This document shows, in pieces, positions 33,130 to 40,559 of a DNA stretch of 40,559 bases; position 1 is the stretch's first letter; the number at the start of each line of letters is the position of its first letter. The notes under the pieces were generated by a model, which worked only from the letters and a program-made list of their open reading frames with translations, searched no databases and was not told the origin of the DNA. Origin of the DNA: Bacteroidota bacterium (GTDB lineage Bacteria > Bacteroidota > Bacteroidia > Palsa-948); assembly GCA_004297845.1 (NCBI GenBank), contig SCSP01000153.1, forward strand, positions 1 to 40,559. Direction: 5' to 3'. The position numbers and the translations under genes were made by a program.

Positions 33130-34720
33130 TTGTAAGGCGTTGCCGGTCTATTTTTCCATTACTATTCAAGGGCATTCCATCTAAAAAAAATATTTTATCC
33201 GGGATCATGTATTTAGGCAGTTTGATCATGCACTCTTTTATAATATCAGCTTCGCTAATCGTGGAATCTTTTTGCCTGACAACAAACGACAGTATTTTAT
33301 CAGCTGTTCCATCCGGATTATTTTGTGTTATAGTTGCAATCATATCTGTTGTTGCTGCAATACGAATTACATAATCAATTTCTCCCAACTCAACTCTATA
33401 TCCTTTTATTTTAACCTGGGAATCCTTTCTGCCTAAGTAGTAAATAATATTATTTTGATTGCTGGTAACAAGGTCTCCGGTTTTATACCAGGTATTTTCT
33501 CCTTGCCCTTGAATTTTAATAAAAATATCATTTTGGTTCGGTACAGAGGAGAAGTATTTTGATATTACCTGCGTACCCCGAATACATAATTCCCCTTTTT
33601 CTCCGGTTGCAACCGGTTTATTTAATTCATCCAATATGCAAAATTCCTGAGTCTCAAAAATGGTACCTATGGGAACGATTCCGTTTAAACAATGATTCGT
33701 TTCCGAATCTTTTTTCCATTCGTAATGAGTGATGGAGATAGTGCCTTCCGTTGGTCCGTAGAAATTGATCAGTGTTGAATTAGGCGCTGCCGATTGCCAT
33801 TCCTGCGCAATTCTTTCCGGCAGAACTTCTCCGCAAAACATACTGTATTTTAACAAAGGGAAAGTATTGGATTTGAGCAATCTCATCTTTGATAAAAGGA
33901 CTGCAACAGAAGGAACAGAAAACCAACTGGTGATTTTTTTTTCTTTTATAAACTTGGCGATTGTTACAGTAGAAGTATCATTTGAAACACATAGACACGC
34001 ACCGGACATCCAGCATAAAAATAAATCCTGAACACTCAGATCAAAAGTGAGTTCCGAGATTTGAAAAAAACGATCTGTTTTATCAAAATGATATTTTGTA
34101 CTCAGGTAGTTTAAAAATGAACTGACATTCTTATTCGTAATGGCTACTCCTTTAGGTACGCCCGTGCTGCCGGAGGTAAATAACAGGTAGGCAATTGAAT
34201 CACCATCAACTGAAGGCAGTTCGATAGGTTCGTTGCCAGGCACAGGGGATGTCAGCATAATAAATTGATGCCGGGGATATTTTTTTTTTAGAGGTGCGCT
34301 GTTATGCTTATCGGGCATCAAAAAACATTTATCAGACGAAATTGTTTTGAGACATTCTTCCAGATATTCGATGCATTCCTCTCCGACTATGATAGTTTTA
34401 ACCTGAGATAACTCAATCATGGAAAGTGTACGTAAAACCGGAAAATTTTTATTAAAAGGTACGTATCCTTTTCCTGAAAGTAAAATGCCTAATATTCCCG
34501 AATATGCAGTAATACTTCTATCCGCCAATATTCCGATTAATTTGTCTTCGGAAGAAGATCGCTTTTTTATACAATTTGAAATTCCACCGGCTATTTTATA
34601 CAAATCGTTATAGGTGTATGAAACATTTTTTACATCCAGTGCAGTACGATCGGAGAAATTATTCCAGGAGTGAATAAAAGCGTCTATCAATAATTTGATT
34701 GTTTTATTTATGATCGGCAT
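33107..34720 (-). CDS. Amino-acid adenylation enzyme (DltA/NRPS A-domain type)
   Basis: The product is 537 aa, a complete single A domain. The core motifs are all present: A3 LLFTSGSTGVPKG (about 179-191), A4 LTFDLSVQDLF, A5 FYGPTEGTIS, A7 WYKTGDL, A8 GRKDSQVKIKGYRVELGEID and A10 NSNGKIDRQ with its catalytic Lys. The Asp in A4 that holds the substrate's alpha-amino group is present, so an amino acid rather than a fatty or aryl acid is the likely substrate. No condensation or thioesterase domain is attached. The adjacent carrier protein is the obvious acceptor. Its place in a surface-glycan operon suggests activation of an amino acid for attachment to a sugar. Confidence 0.9.
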   Translation of the reverse strand: MPIINKTIKLLIDAFIHSWNNFSDRTALDVKNVSYTYNDLYKIAGGISNCIKKRSSSEDKLIGILADRSITAYSGILGILLSGKGYVPFNKNFPVLRTLSMIELSQVKTIIVGEECIEYLEECLKTISSDKCFLMPDKHNSAPLKKKYPRHQFIMLTSPVPGNEPIELPSVDGDSIAYLLFTSGSTGVPKGVAITNKNVSSFLNYLSTKYHFDKTDRFFQISELTFDLSVQDLFLCWMSGACLCVSNDTSTVTIAKFIKEKKITSWFSVPSVAVLLSKMRLLKSNTFPLLKYSMFCGEVLPERIAQEWQSAAPNSTLINFYGPTEGTISITHYEWKKDSETNHCLNGIVPIGTIFETQEFCILDELNKPVATGEKGELCIRGTQVISKYFSSVPNQNDIFIKIQGQGENTWYKTGDLVTSNQNNIIYYLGRKDSQVKIKGYRVELGEIDYVIRIAATTDMIATITQNNPDGTADKILSFVVRQKDSTISEADIIKECMIKLPKYMIPDKIFFLDGMPLNSNGKIDRQRLTNEFKYEG

Positions 34721-34727
34721 ATAAAAC

Positions 34728-35933
34728 TCAATTATTGGAATGAGTTGTTTCTAACTCAAGCATTAACGAATCTGCAAAATATTTAGTCGCCCAGTTGGGA
34801 AATGCAAAAGGTTCGTACTTCCCCCAAATGGGAAATGATCCCGGCATTGCACCTCTTGTATCGGCACGCTCGTTAAAATTTCGTTGCTGAATGTACACAA
34901 GCATATTGTTCATCTTTGTTGCAGCATAAAGATATGCCTCATTTTTGTACAGCCTATATAATTTAAGCCAAATAATTGCCAGTTGAGCACAGCCTGTGCA
35001 AATCAAGTATTCCGATCCTTTCCAATTCCAATCATACCTTCCGTTAAGGGAATTCTCTCGGTCGAAAATATCAAGAAGTACGTCTGCGGCTTTTTTTGCA
35101 GCAACAACAAACCGATCATCTTTGAGATACATTCCGCATTCCAGCAAACCATCAATTGTATAGGCAATGGTATGTGTAATAGGCCTGTCATTATGCTTTA
35201 TCGTGTTGTCGCAATCTTGGAACCAGCCATTTGACAGCTGCTTTTCGTTTATTATCCATTCCAGATTTCTAAGGGCTGTTTTACGATATGTTTCATTTCC
35301 GGTAATTTTATGTACCAGTAACAGAGGATGATCTACATAACTATCGTAAACCCTTTTCTCATTCATAAACGCAAACTTTTTCCATGAGCCATCCTGTTCC
35401 TGGATGGAACAAAGCCAATCACAGGCTTTTATAGCGGACTGCAGGTATTTTTTTTCTTCTGTGTAAGAGTATATTTCTACTAAGCCCCTTATCACCTGCC
35501 CTGTATTAAAAACAACTTCCGGCTTGTTGTCTTTTACGTACATACTTTGCCATCCACCACTTGGCCGTTGTATGGAAAGAAGCCAATCAGCACAGTCAAT
35601 TGCCTTTTTAATCATTTCGTTTTGAGCATTGGATTTTGCATACGAAACAAGGGTTGGAATTATATAACCTGAAGTTTCGGGATAGGAACCCGTCCACCCT
35701 TCTGCTATTTTATACGTTCCAAATCCTTTGTCCATGGAATTTTCCTGAGAATGTAATAACCAGCTTATTGATCTTTCAAGTGCTTTTTGTTTCTGGTGGG
35801 ATGAGTAGCTGTGTTTTAAAAATGATTTTTTAAGGTAATATGAAAAAAAATCCCGGACTAAAATCACCCTTTCTTTTCTTGCCAAAAGAGTTACAGAAAA
35901 ATAATTCAAATATCGTTTCAGGGATTTGATCAT
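34728..35933 (-). CDS. Alpha/alpha-toroid protein of the glycan operon
   Basis: The product is 401 aa with no signal peptide. Repeated helical pairs are visible, each with a Trp-Leu-x-SIQ motif (ADWLLSIQRPSGGWQS, CDWLCSIQEQDGSWKK, LEWIINEKQLSNGWFQ), as in alpha/alpha-barrel enzymes: terpene-cyclase-like, glucuronyl C5-epimerase-like or polysaccharide-lyase-like. The segment EGWTGSYPETSGYIIPTL early in the barrel is conspicuous. I recall similar proteins beside polysaccharide genes, but cannot assign a reaction. The first gene neighbour overlaps it by 4 nt and the next begins 7 nt after it, so it is part of the operon. Sugar epimerisation or cleavage is a guess. Confidence 0.65.
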   Translation of the reverse strand: MIKSLKRYLNYFSVTLLARKERVILVRDFFSYYLKKSFLKHSYSSHQKQKALERSISWLLHSQENSMDKGFGTYKIAEGWTGSYPETSGYIIPTLVSYAKSNAQNEMIKKAIDCADWLLSIQRPSGGWQSMYVKDNKPEVVFNTGQVIRGLVEIYSYTEEKKYLQSAIKACDWLCSIQEQDGSWKKFAFMNEKRVYDSYVDHPLLLVHKITGNETYRKTALRNLEWIINEKQLSNGWFQDCDNTIKHNDRPITHTIAYTIDGLLECGMYLKDDRFVVAAKKAADVLLDIFDRENSLNGRYDWNWKGSEYLICTGCAQLAIIWLKLYRLYKNEAYLYAATKMNNMLVYIQQRNFNERADTRGAMPGSFPIWGKYEPFAFPNWATKYFADSLMLELETTHSNN

Positions 35934-37246
35934 AAAGCAGCTTCTTTAATTACTTCTTCATAAACATATCTCCACCCTTTCCATTCCTTCCACTCATTGA
36001 GCATTTCATTATGCCAGATGCTGATGAACTCTCCGTTTACAGTTTTAATTTCTTTTATAATTCCTTTTGCTTTTTCTATTGCTTTCTCCGGAGAAAGATT
36101 TAAATAATTGTTCAGTGATCTGTCCATCACGGCAAAAGGATGGATGGTCAGATTAGTTTCCTCCTCTTTTTCTATGTCATAAAATTTATATGGAGTGCAG
36201 ATTCCCGCTCTGAATCCTACTTCATCCGCAAAGCCCATGCTATAATCGTCCGTAATTCCGGCCGCAAGAAGATTTCTGTATGTCTGTGGAAATTTAAGCA
36301 TCAAAAAATGCTGTCGGCTTTTTGTAACGGCTGTTCTATCCCCCGCGGGAGGGGGGCAGGGGGGAGGAATAATTTTTTCCAGCCTGTTTTTTTCAATTTT
36401 AATTTTTTCCGGGTTCTGATTGGATGCAAATGAGGGATGCATCCCTGTTTTCGCCTTTTCAGAAATAAATTTTATTAAAGATTGCATCATTCGGCTCGTG
36501 TGCGGCAGGTTTTTATCGTTTGGAGCCCAGTCGCCCAGCAGGAAAAAATAAATTGGGTTCAGGTTGTATTTTTGGTGCAACTCTAGTTGAAAATCATAGG
36601 TATCATAAGGGTCTTTTTCTTTTCCGGATAAAGTTTTTTTTCTTTTTGAAAAATCATCCCAATCGGATTTTATAATTGCTTTTATATAGCCTCCAACAGT
36701 TCTCGCAAAGCTTTTTCCAAGATATGCATATGCATTGTCGATATCGATAGTAGGGGTGTAACTGTACTGTTTATCAGGAAAAATGAAGCCATGGTATCGT
36801 GCAGAGATCATTTCCCGGATTTTCTTAGCCCAGGTATTTACAACCGGCTTATGAATAAAATTATTTTTATAAGCGAACGATTGCTTTGCTGAAAATCTTC
36901 CGTAATGATCTGCTGTAAATGGCAGGTATTCTTCGTACCTCGAAACAAGAAAAAATGTTAATGCAAAAATATCTTCTTCATTTTTGCTCTCCTCTCCCAT
37001 TGGAGAGGGGCTGGGGGTGAGGCGGGATGAGGTGTTAATTTCAGTTTCAAACAACAGTCCGCTGCTTTCAAAAAATATCTCATCTCCAATTTGTTTCTCC
37101 GTGTAACTGATTTTAGCTCCCTCAAGTTTTTGGAATACATCTGCATCGGATGTGATAGTATATTCTATCCCGAGGATGGAATTAAAGATCACATTGAACG
37201 TGTATTTAACGCGATTTGTAATCTGGTGTGTGTAGATGAGAAGCAT
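35930..37246 (-). CDS. Polysaccharide deacetylase-like protein with two repeat insertions
   Basis: The product is 438 aa. An N-terminal Bacteroidota-specific region (about 1-150, including FALTFFLVSRYEEYLPF) precedes a NodB-like domain. Metal-site candidates are the Asp pair in YTPTIDIDNAYAY and the His in KTGMHPSFASN, with a later DEVGFRAGICTPYKFYD and SIWHNEML near the end. Such proteins de-N-acetylate sugars in surface glycans. Two segments do not look native: SSRLTPSPSPMGEESKNE (about 75-90) and PPPCPPPAGDRTAVTKSR (about 294-312). Both are encoded by dispersed hairpin repeats. The frame stays open across both, so the gene is probably functional. It lies 15 nt after wecB. Confidence 0.8.
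   Translation of the reverse strand: MLLIYTHQITNRVKYTFNVIFNSILGIEYTITSDADVFQKLEGAKISYTEKQIGDEIFFESSGLLFETEINTSSRLTPSPSPMGEESKNEEDIFALTFFLVSRYEEYLPFTADHYGRFSAKQSFAYKNNFIHKPVVNTWAKKIREMISARYHGFIFPDKQYSYTPTIDIDNAYAYLGKSFARTVGGYIKAIIKSDWDDFSKRKKTLSGKEKDPYDTYDFQLELHQKYNLNPIYFFLLGDWAPNDKNLPHTSRMMQSLIKFISEKAKTGMHPSFASNQNPEKIKIEKNRLEKIIPPPCPPPAGDRTAVTKSRQHFLMLKFPQTYRNLLAAGITDDYSMGFADEVGFRAGICTPYKFYDIEKEEETNLTIHPFAVMDRSLNNYLNLSPEKAIEKAKGIIKEIKTVNGEFISIWHNEMLNEWKEWKGWRYVYEEVIKEAAL
36336..36367 (+). repeat. Dispersed hairpin repeat, copy F, inside the deacetylase-like gene
   Basis: ATCCCCCGCGGGAGGGGGG then CAGGGGGGAGG: a CCCCC/GGGGG hairpin with the G-rich tail, more diverged than copies A, C, E and G. 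Read on the coding strand it gives PPPCPPPAGDR. Confidence 0.6.
36987..37032 (+). repeat. Dispersed hairpin repeat, copy G, inside the deacetylase-like gene
   Basis: CTCTCCCATTGGAGAGGGG then CTGGGGGTGAGG, extended by a second GGGATGAGG. A clear family member in frame; it encodes LTPSPSPMGEES in the N-terminal region. Confidence 0.8.
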
Positions 37247-37261
37247 TGCAGAAAGGAACGA

Positions 37262-38416
37262 TCAGTCCTTTGAAAAATTTTTGACGATTTCCTGGCAGAT
37301 AAACTCGGATGCATGCCCGTCACCAAAAACGGGTGGAAACGAAAGGTTTTTCTTGTTTCGGAACTGGATAAATGCGTTCATGATTTTTTTTTCATCCACA
37401 TCGGTCAGGATAGCGGTGCCGCTCTCCACCAGTTCAAGCCATTCGGTTTCGGGACGCAAAATGATGCAGGGTTTTTTGAAAAAGAAAGCCTCTTTCTGTA
37501 CGCCTCCTGAATCGGTGCAAACCAGCATACAGTTTTTTTCCAGCACGATCATTTCGAGGAAAGAGGCCGGTGGAATCATTACAAAATTCGGATTGGATCG
37601 CATGGCATCAAACACTTCTTTCTTCAGATTGCTTTGCAGCGCCTTTGAAGTCCGGGGATGAAGCGGAATTACAATTTTCAGCTTATTCTCGGATGAAATT
37701 TTATTCAGCGAAAGAAAAATGGAAGCAAAGCGTTCCGGATTATCCGTATTGTTATCACGATGAATGGTTGCCAGGATGTAATTGTTTGGCATCAGATCGT
37801 ATTGCTTTAAAATATCTGATTTCTTCTCCGCAATTTCTGAAAAATACAGTGCGTTATCATACATCACATCCCCACAGTGATACATTTTAGGGTTATCGAT
37901 CGTATAAGGTGTTTTGTTGAATTCGGGAAAACCTTCCTTTACAAGATTTATATATCCGTTTTTGGTTGGAGAGAAGAGCAGGGTGGAACAGTGATCACAA
38001 ACAATTCGGTTGATCTCTTCAGGCATACTTTTGTTGAAGGAACGCAGTCCCGCTTCAATGTGAACCACGGGGATATGAATCTTGGCGGCCGCAACAGCTC
38101 CTGCCAGGGTAGAATTGGTATCTCCGTAAAGCACCACGCAACCCGGCTTTTCTTTCAGCAGCAGATCCTCAATGCCCGAGAGCATGGCAGCGGTTTGTTT
38201 CCCGTGTGAGCCGGAGCCTGCCTGTAGATTATAATTCTCTTTCGGGATTTCCATCTCCTCAAAAAACACGCGCGACATATTATCGTCATAATGTTGCCCC
38301 GTATGCACTATTACTTCCTTTATTTTATCCGAAAATTTATTCCGTATAGCACGACTCAGCGCTGCCGCTTTAATAAACTGCGGCCTTGCGCCTATGATAG
38401 TAAGGATTTTGATCAC
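37262..38416 (-). CDS. wecB: UDP-N-acetylglucosamine 2-epimerase (non-hydrolysing)
   Basis: The product is 384 aa from a GTG at 38416 (VIKILTIIGARPQFIKAAAL). The ORF track adds 24 codons, but the promoter at 38439-38468 places transcription start downstream of that longer start. The enzyme interconverts UDP-GlcNAc and UDP-ManNAc for surface polysaccharides. Hallmarks are IIGARPQFIKAA, VHTGQHYDDNMS, LLKEKPGCVVLYGDTNSTLAGA, VHIEAGLRSFNKSMPEEINR, ILATIHRDNNTDNPERF, and LVCTDSGGVQKEAFFFKKPCIILR. It is the first gene of the eight-gene glycan operon and supplies its sugar nucleotide. Confidence 0.95.
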   Translation of the reverse strand: MIKILTIIGARPQFIKAAALSRAIRNKFSDKIKEVIVHTGQHYDDNMSRVFFEEMEIPKENYNLQAGSGSHGKQTAAMLSGIEDLLLKEKPGCVVLYGDTNSTLAGAVAAAKIHIPVVHIEAGLRSFNKSMPEEINRIVCDHCSTLLFSPTKNGYINLVKEGFPEFNKTPYTIDNPKMYHCGDVMYDNALYFSEIAEKKSDILKQYDLMPNNYILATIHRDNNTDNPERFASIFLSLNKISSENKLKIVIPLHPRTSKALQSNLKKEVFDAMRSNPNFVMIPPASFLEMIVLEKNCMLVCTDSGGVQKEAFFFKKPCIILRPETEWLELVESGTAILTDVDEKKIMNAFIQFRNKKNLSFPPVFGDGHASEFICQEIVKNFSKD

Positions 38417-38438
38417 GTTGTGGATTTCAAGATAACTG

Positions 38439-38468
38439 CGAATATACGAATGAAAAGAAAGTTGGCAA
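38439..38468 (-). promoter_or_regulatory. Promoter of the wecB glycan operon
   Basis: On the minus strand TTG (38466-38468), 19 bases, then TATATTCG (38439-38446), one base off TAnnTTTG. The predicted start site is about 15-20 nt before the GTG of wecB. It is the only good match upstream of this eight-gene run. Confidence 0.55.
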
Positions 38469-38526
38469 TTTTCGGTGGTGGTTTGCAAGTGTGATTTGCA
38501 AATTCGTACAGATTCGTTACCCGTAA

Positions 38527-39216
38527 CTACATCATGCCCTCATCCGCAAAACTTAAATACCCGGTATCCGAAACAATCAGATGATCAAGGATTGGAATTT
38601 CCAAAAGTGCTCCTGCCTCTTTTAATTTTTTGGTAAGAGAAATGTCCTGGTCGCTGGGCCGGAGATTGCCCGATGGGTGGTTGTGGCAAAGGATGATTGA
38701 ACTTGCCAGGTGTTCCAGCGCAATTTTAAAAATTATTTTAGGATCCACCACGGTGCCTGATACACCGCCACGGCTTACAAACTCCTTTCGGATCACCGCA
38801 TTGAAGCGGTTTAAGAGCAGCACATGAAATTCTTCGTGCGGCAGGTCTAAAAATTGAGAATAAACAACTTGAAAAATATCTTTGCTGGAAGTTATCTTTT
38901 CTCGTTTTGTGATCTCCGTTTCCTTTCTTCTGCGCCCAAGTTCAAGGGCCGCAACAATGGATATAGCTTTAGCCTCGCCTATGCCTTTGAATTTTACAAG
39001 ATCCTTTACTGAAAGTTTGGCAAGTTCGTTCAGGCTGTTGCCAAAATTTGAAAGTATCCTCTTCGATAGTTCAACCGCAGTTTCATTCCGGGTTCCTGAG
39101 CCGATCAGGATGGCAATGAGTTCTGCATCGGTGAGCACATGTCTGCCTTTGCTGAGCAATTTTTCACGAGGTCTGTCTTCCTCCGCCCAGCTTTTTATGG
39201 TAAGTGTTTTTTCCAT
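38527..39216 (-). CDS. radC: RadC family JAB/MPN metalloprotein
   Basis: The product is 229 aa, normal length. The N-terminal part is a UPF0758-type helix-hairpin-helix region (LLSKGRHVLTDAELIAILIG, then LVKFKGIGEAKA at about 73-84). The C-terminal JAMM metal site is HNHPSGNLRPSDQD (178-191), with the upstream Glu in PHEEFHVLLLN. Despite the name, a direct repair role is not established for the family; the JAMM site is hydrolase- or protease-like. It is a single gene with a 110-nt gap to the divergently acting wecB promoter region. Confidence 0.93.
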   Translation of the reverse strand: MEKTLTIKSWAEEDRPREKLLSKGRHVLTDAELIAILIGSGTRNETAVELSKRILSNFGNSLNELAKLSVKDLVKFKGIGEAKAISIVAALELGRRRKETEITKREKITSSKDIFQVVYSQFLDLPHEEFHVLLLNRFNAVIRKEFVSRGGVSGTVVDPKIIFKIALEHLASSIILCHNHPSGNLRPSDQDISLTKKLKEAGALLEIPILDHLIVSDTGYLSFADEGMM

Positions 39217-39260
39217 AGCCTGCCCTGACCATCCCGGAGAGAAATAAATTTGTTACTAAA

Positions 39261-39290
39261 ATAAAAAACCCTTCGCACATGGAAGGGTTA
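39261..39290 (-). terminator. Intrinsic terminator downstream of rpsT
   Basis: AACCCTTC (39267-39274) pairs with GAAGGGTT (39282-39289) around 7 nt. On the minus strand it is followed by TTTTTTATTTT. It lies about 65 nt past the rpsT stop; the plus strand also has a T-run, so it may work both ways. Confidence 0.8.
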
Positions 39291-39304
39291 TATTTTTCTC
39301 CTCC

Positions 39305-39335
39305 CCTTCGGACAACCGCAAGTTGCGACCGAAGG
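39305..39335. repeat. Imperfect palindrome between terminator and rpsT
   Basis: CCTTCGG (39305-39311) pairs with CCGAAGG (39329-39335), and inside it CGCAA pairs with TTGCG. No T-run follows. It resembles in style the inverted repeat after psd (both have CTTCGG arms), but the loops differ. Confidence 0.5.
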
Positions 39336-39354
39336 TCAGCAGGGATGGTCCTAA

Positions 39355-39609
39355 TTATTTCAGCGTATTAACAATCCTGGTAAGTTTTGACTTGAGGTTT
39401 GCCGCTTTGTTTTTATGAATAAGATTGTTTTTTGCGAGTTTATCAAGCAATGAAGTAGCGCTTAGAAGCTGTTCAGTAGCGCTTTTCTTGTCTTGGTTTG
39501 CGCGCAATTTTTTTATAACGCCTTTCAGTGCATTCTTGCGGATGCGGTTTCTGGAGCGTTTAGTCTCGTTGGAGCGATTACGTTTTTTTGCGGATTTATG
39601 ATTTGCCAT
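39355..39609 (-). CDS. rpsT: 30S ribosomal protein S20
   Basis: The product is 84 aa, the normal size for S20, a primary binder of 16S rRNA in the small subunit. The N-terminus MANHKSAKKRNRSNETKRSRNR is diagnostic, and the rest is the expected Lys/Arg-rich helical bundle (LLSATSLLDKLAKNNLIHKNKAANLKSKL). It is monocistronic: candidate promoter upstream, strong terminator downstream. Confidence 0.97.
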   Translation of the reverse strand: MANHKSAKKRNRSNETKRSRNRIRKNALKGVIKKLRANQDKKSATEQLLSATSLLDKLAKNNLIHKNKAANLKSKLTRIVNTLK

Positions 39610-39636
39610 TTTTGTTTACTGTTTGATTAAGGGTGG

Positions 39637-39644
39637 CGAAGATA
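39637..39644 (-). promoter_or_regulatory. Candidate -7 box of rpsT
   Basis: TATCTTCG followed by CCACCC on the minus strand resembles the box at 3690-3697 (TACTTTCG CCCTCC). It lies 27 nt upstream of the ATG. No convincing TTG at the expected distance. Confidence 0.3.
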
Positions 39645-39923
39645 AAAATATTTCATATCCTAACTCTGAATAGAGGAAATTTATTTTTTCCTCCTCCATG
39701 GTAGAATAAAATAGGTATACGTTAAAAGGCATACCCTGCAGAAAAACCCCAAATGGTAACTATTGAAGAAAAAATGAAATTTGATTTCATGATTTTTATT
39801 TCTTAGATTTTTTTTGTTCGTTGCAGAACATAGGGTTTTCCATATTTTTTATATAGGATTGTTTTATGCTGAAACAATAAAGTGTCTTTTGAAATGGAAT
39901 AATTGTTGTTGCCTTTTTTCTCA
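39645..39923. other. Gene-free AT-rich spacer between rpsT and the metalloprotease gene
   Basis: I find no gene, tRNA or repeat family member here. The composition is strongly A/T-rich. The only structure is the inverted repeat at 39774-39790, listed separately. Confidence 0.6.
39769..39790 (-). terminator. Possible weak terminator after the metalloprotease gene
   Basis: On the minus strand ATGAAAT-CAA-ATTTCAT is followed by T residues. The stem is A/T-rich and the distance from the stop (about 130 nt) is long, so this is tentative. Confidence 0.35.
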
Positions 39924-40559
39924 TCATTCGTAACTCATGAATGGCGGTATTTTTTCGAAAGAATTATTATTCAACATTCGTGCGCTGATAGTTGACGAAC
40001 CGGGCCGGTGATAGGCATATTTTAATGAGTGCTCCAGGCGCGAAACCTGATTCTGCGAGAAAACAAATTCAGTAATAGTTGAAAGGGTCCAACCCATAAA
40101 GTTTTTCTCAATAAACTTTGTTCCGTTACAATCGGTGGTATAGCCGTTTGCATCAAAGTTAGTTCCTGATTTCTTATCATATTGATAAGTATCATTGCAA
40201 TAGTCTGTTCCTCCGCATGCGTCTTCATACGGGTGAATCAACCCCAAGAAGTGGCCCGTTTCATGAGTTAAACTTGTACCCGCATAGCTACCCCCGGGGG
40301 TTAAGAACAATATTCCTTCCACATAATTTGGAGGATTATCTTTATAATAATCCGTAGCAATTAATCCTGCAAGAGGATAATCGTTTGGAACGTAGGGCAT
40401 GGTTCCGCGTGAAGTATAATCACTGGTTTTAGCCATCCAAACATTCATGTACTTATTTGGATTCCACATGGATTGAAATGCCCAACCGGCTTGAAAGAAA
40501 TCAAGACTTACAAATGATGTTTCCGGACGATATATTCTTTCCACGCCTGTTTCAGCGAG
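39924..40559 (-). CDS. M43-family zinc metalloprotease, 5' end outside the window
   Basis: The frame is open to the window edge, so the start at 40544 in the ORF track is not real; about 211 codons are visible. The zinc site HETGHFLGLIHPYED fits HExxHxxGxxH, and the Met-turn is NFMGW, as in pappalysin/cytophagalysin (M43) peptidases. TDYCNDTYQYD and NGYTTDCNGT lie between them and may form a disulfide. In Bacteroidota these are usually secreted. The protein ends about 50 residues after the Met-turn (KIPPFMSYE) with no T9SS tail, so export by another route or a lipoprotein anchor at the missing N-terminus is possible. Confidence 0.85.
   Translation of the reverse strand, partial: LAETGVERIYRPETSFVSLDFFQAGWAFQSMWNPNKYMNVWMAKTSDYTSRGTMPYVPNDYPLAGLIATDYYKDNPPNYVEGILFLTPGGSYAGTSLTHETGHFLGLIHPYEDACGGTDYCNDTYQYDKKSGTNFDANGYTTDCNGTKFIEKNFMGWTLSTITEFVFSQNQVSRLEHSLKYAYHRPGSSTISARMLNNNSFEKIPPFMSYE

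Noticed and set aside
39227-39350. Inverted GACCATCCC/GGGATGGTC flanking the rpsT terminator region as ends of an inserted element
   Set aside because: Only 9 bp, no target duplication, and nothing element-like between them; chance is a sufficient explanation.

Overview
The window reads as chromosome of a Bacteroidota bacterium. Four things point there. Three proteins carry type IX secretion system (T9SS) sorting domains: two short type A tails (591 aa and 495 aa proteins) and one gliding-motility type B tail on a 5558-aa protein. A PorP/SprF-family gene is present. Candidate promoters follow the Bacteroidota TTG...TAnnTTTG form. Small G/C-rich palindromes are scattered through genes and gaps. 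I cannot place the organism below phylum level.

Layout. Positions 1-5.3 kb hold the 3' end of mtgA, an outer-membrane candidate, a secreted GH18/CUB protein, a conserved-looking unknown, a compact unit of broken tRNA-Glu, GIY-YIG nuclease and intact tRNA-Glu, and sprF. Positions 5.4-22 kb are one giant minus-strand gene for a repetitive secreted protein. It has 18 near-identical 100-aa repeats, then 19 Ig-like repeats of about 81 aa, then NAG-type and PKD repeats and the type B sorting domain. sprF lies directly downstream, the same order as sprB-sprF.

Positions 22-27 kb form a likely minus-strand operon: T9SS type A protein, polytopic membrane protein, mnmH and selD. The last two supply selenium and place it in tRNA wobble uridine. 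Positions 27-30.3 kb hold housekeeping and unknown genes (psd, DUF4256, a small Lys/Cys-rich secreted protein, a 4-TM protein, upp).

Positions 30.5-38.5 kb are a tightly packed eight-gene minus-strand operon behind one good promoter: wecB, polysaccharide deacetylase-like, alpha/alpha-toroid-like protein, adenylation enzyme, carrier protein, GNAT, AAC(3)-like and FemAB-like. I read it as surface-glycan synthesis combined with carrier-protein-dependent amino-acid or acyl decoration; this is inference from gene content. Positions 38.5-40.6 kb hold radC, rpsT and a truncated M43 metalloprotease.

The main points for follow-up are the tRNA-Glu/GIY-YIG unit with a 28-nt palindrome in the anticodon loop of the broken tRNA; a family of hairpin repeats that supplies in-frame protein sequence to several genes, including the signal peptide of sprF; non-triplet tandem repeats inside mnmH that could cause phase switching; and the adenylation/carrier glycan operon.
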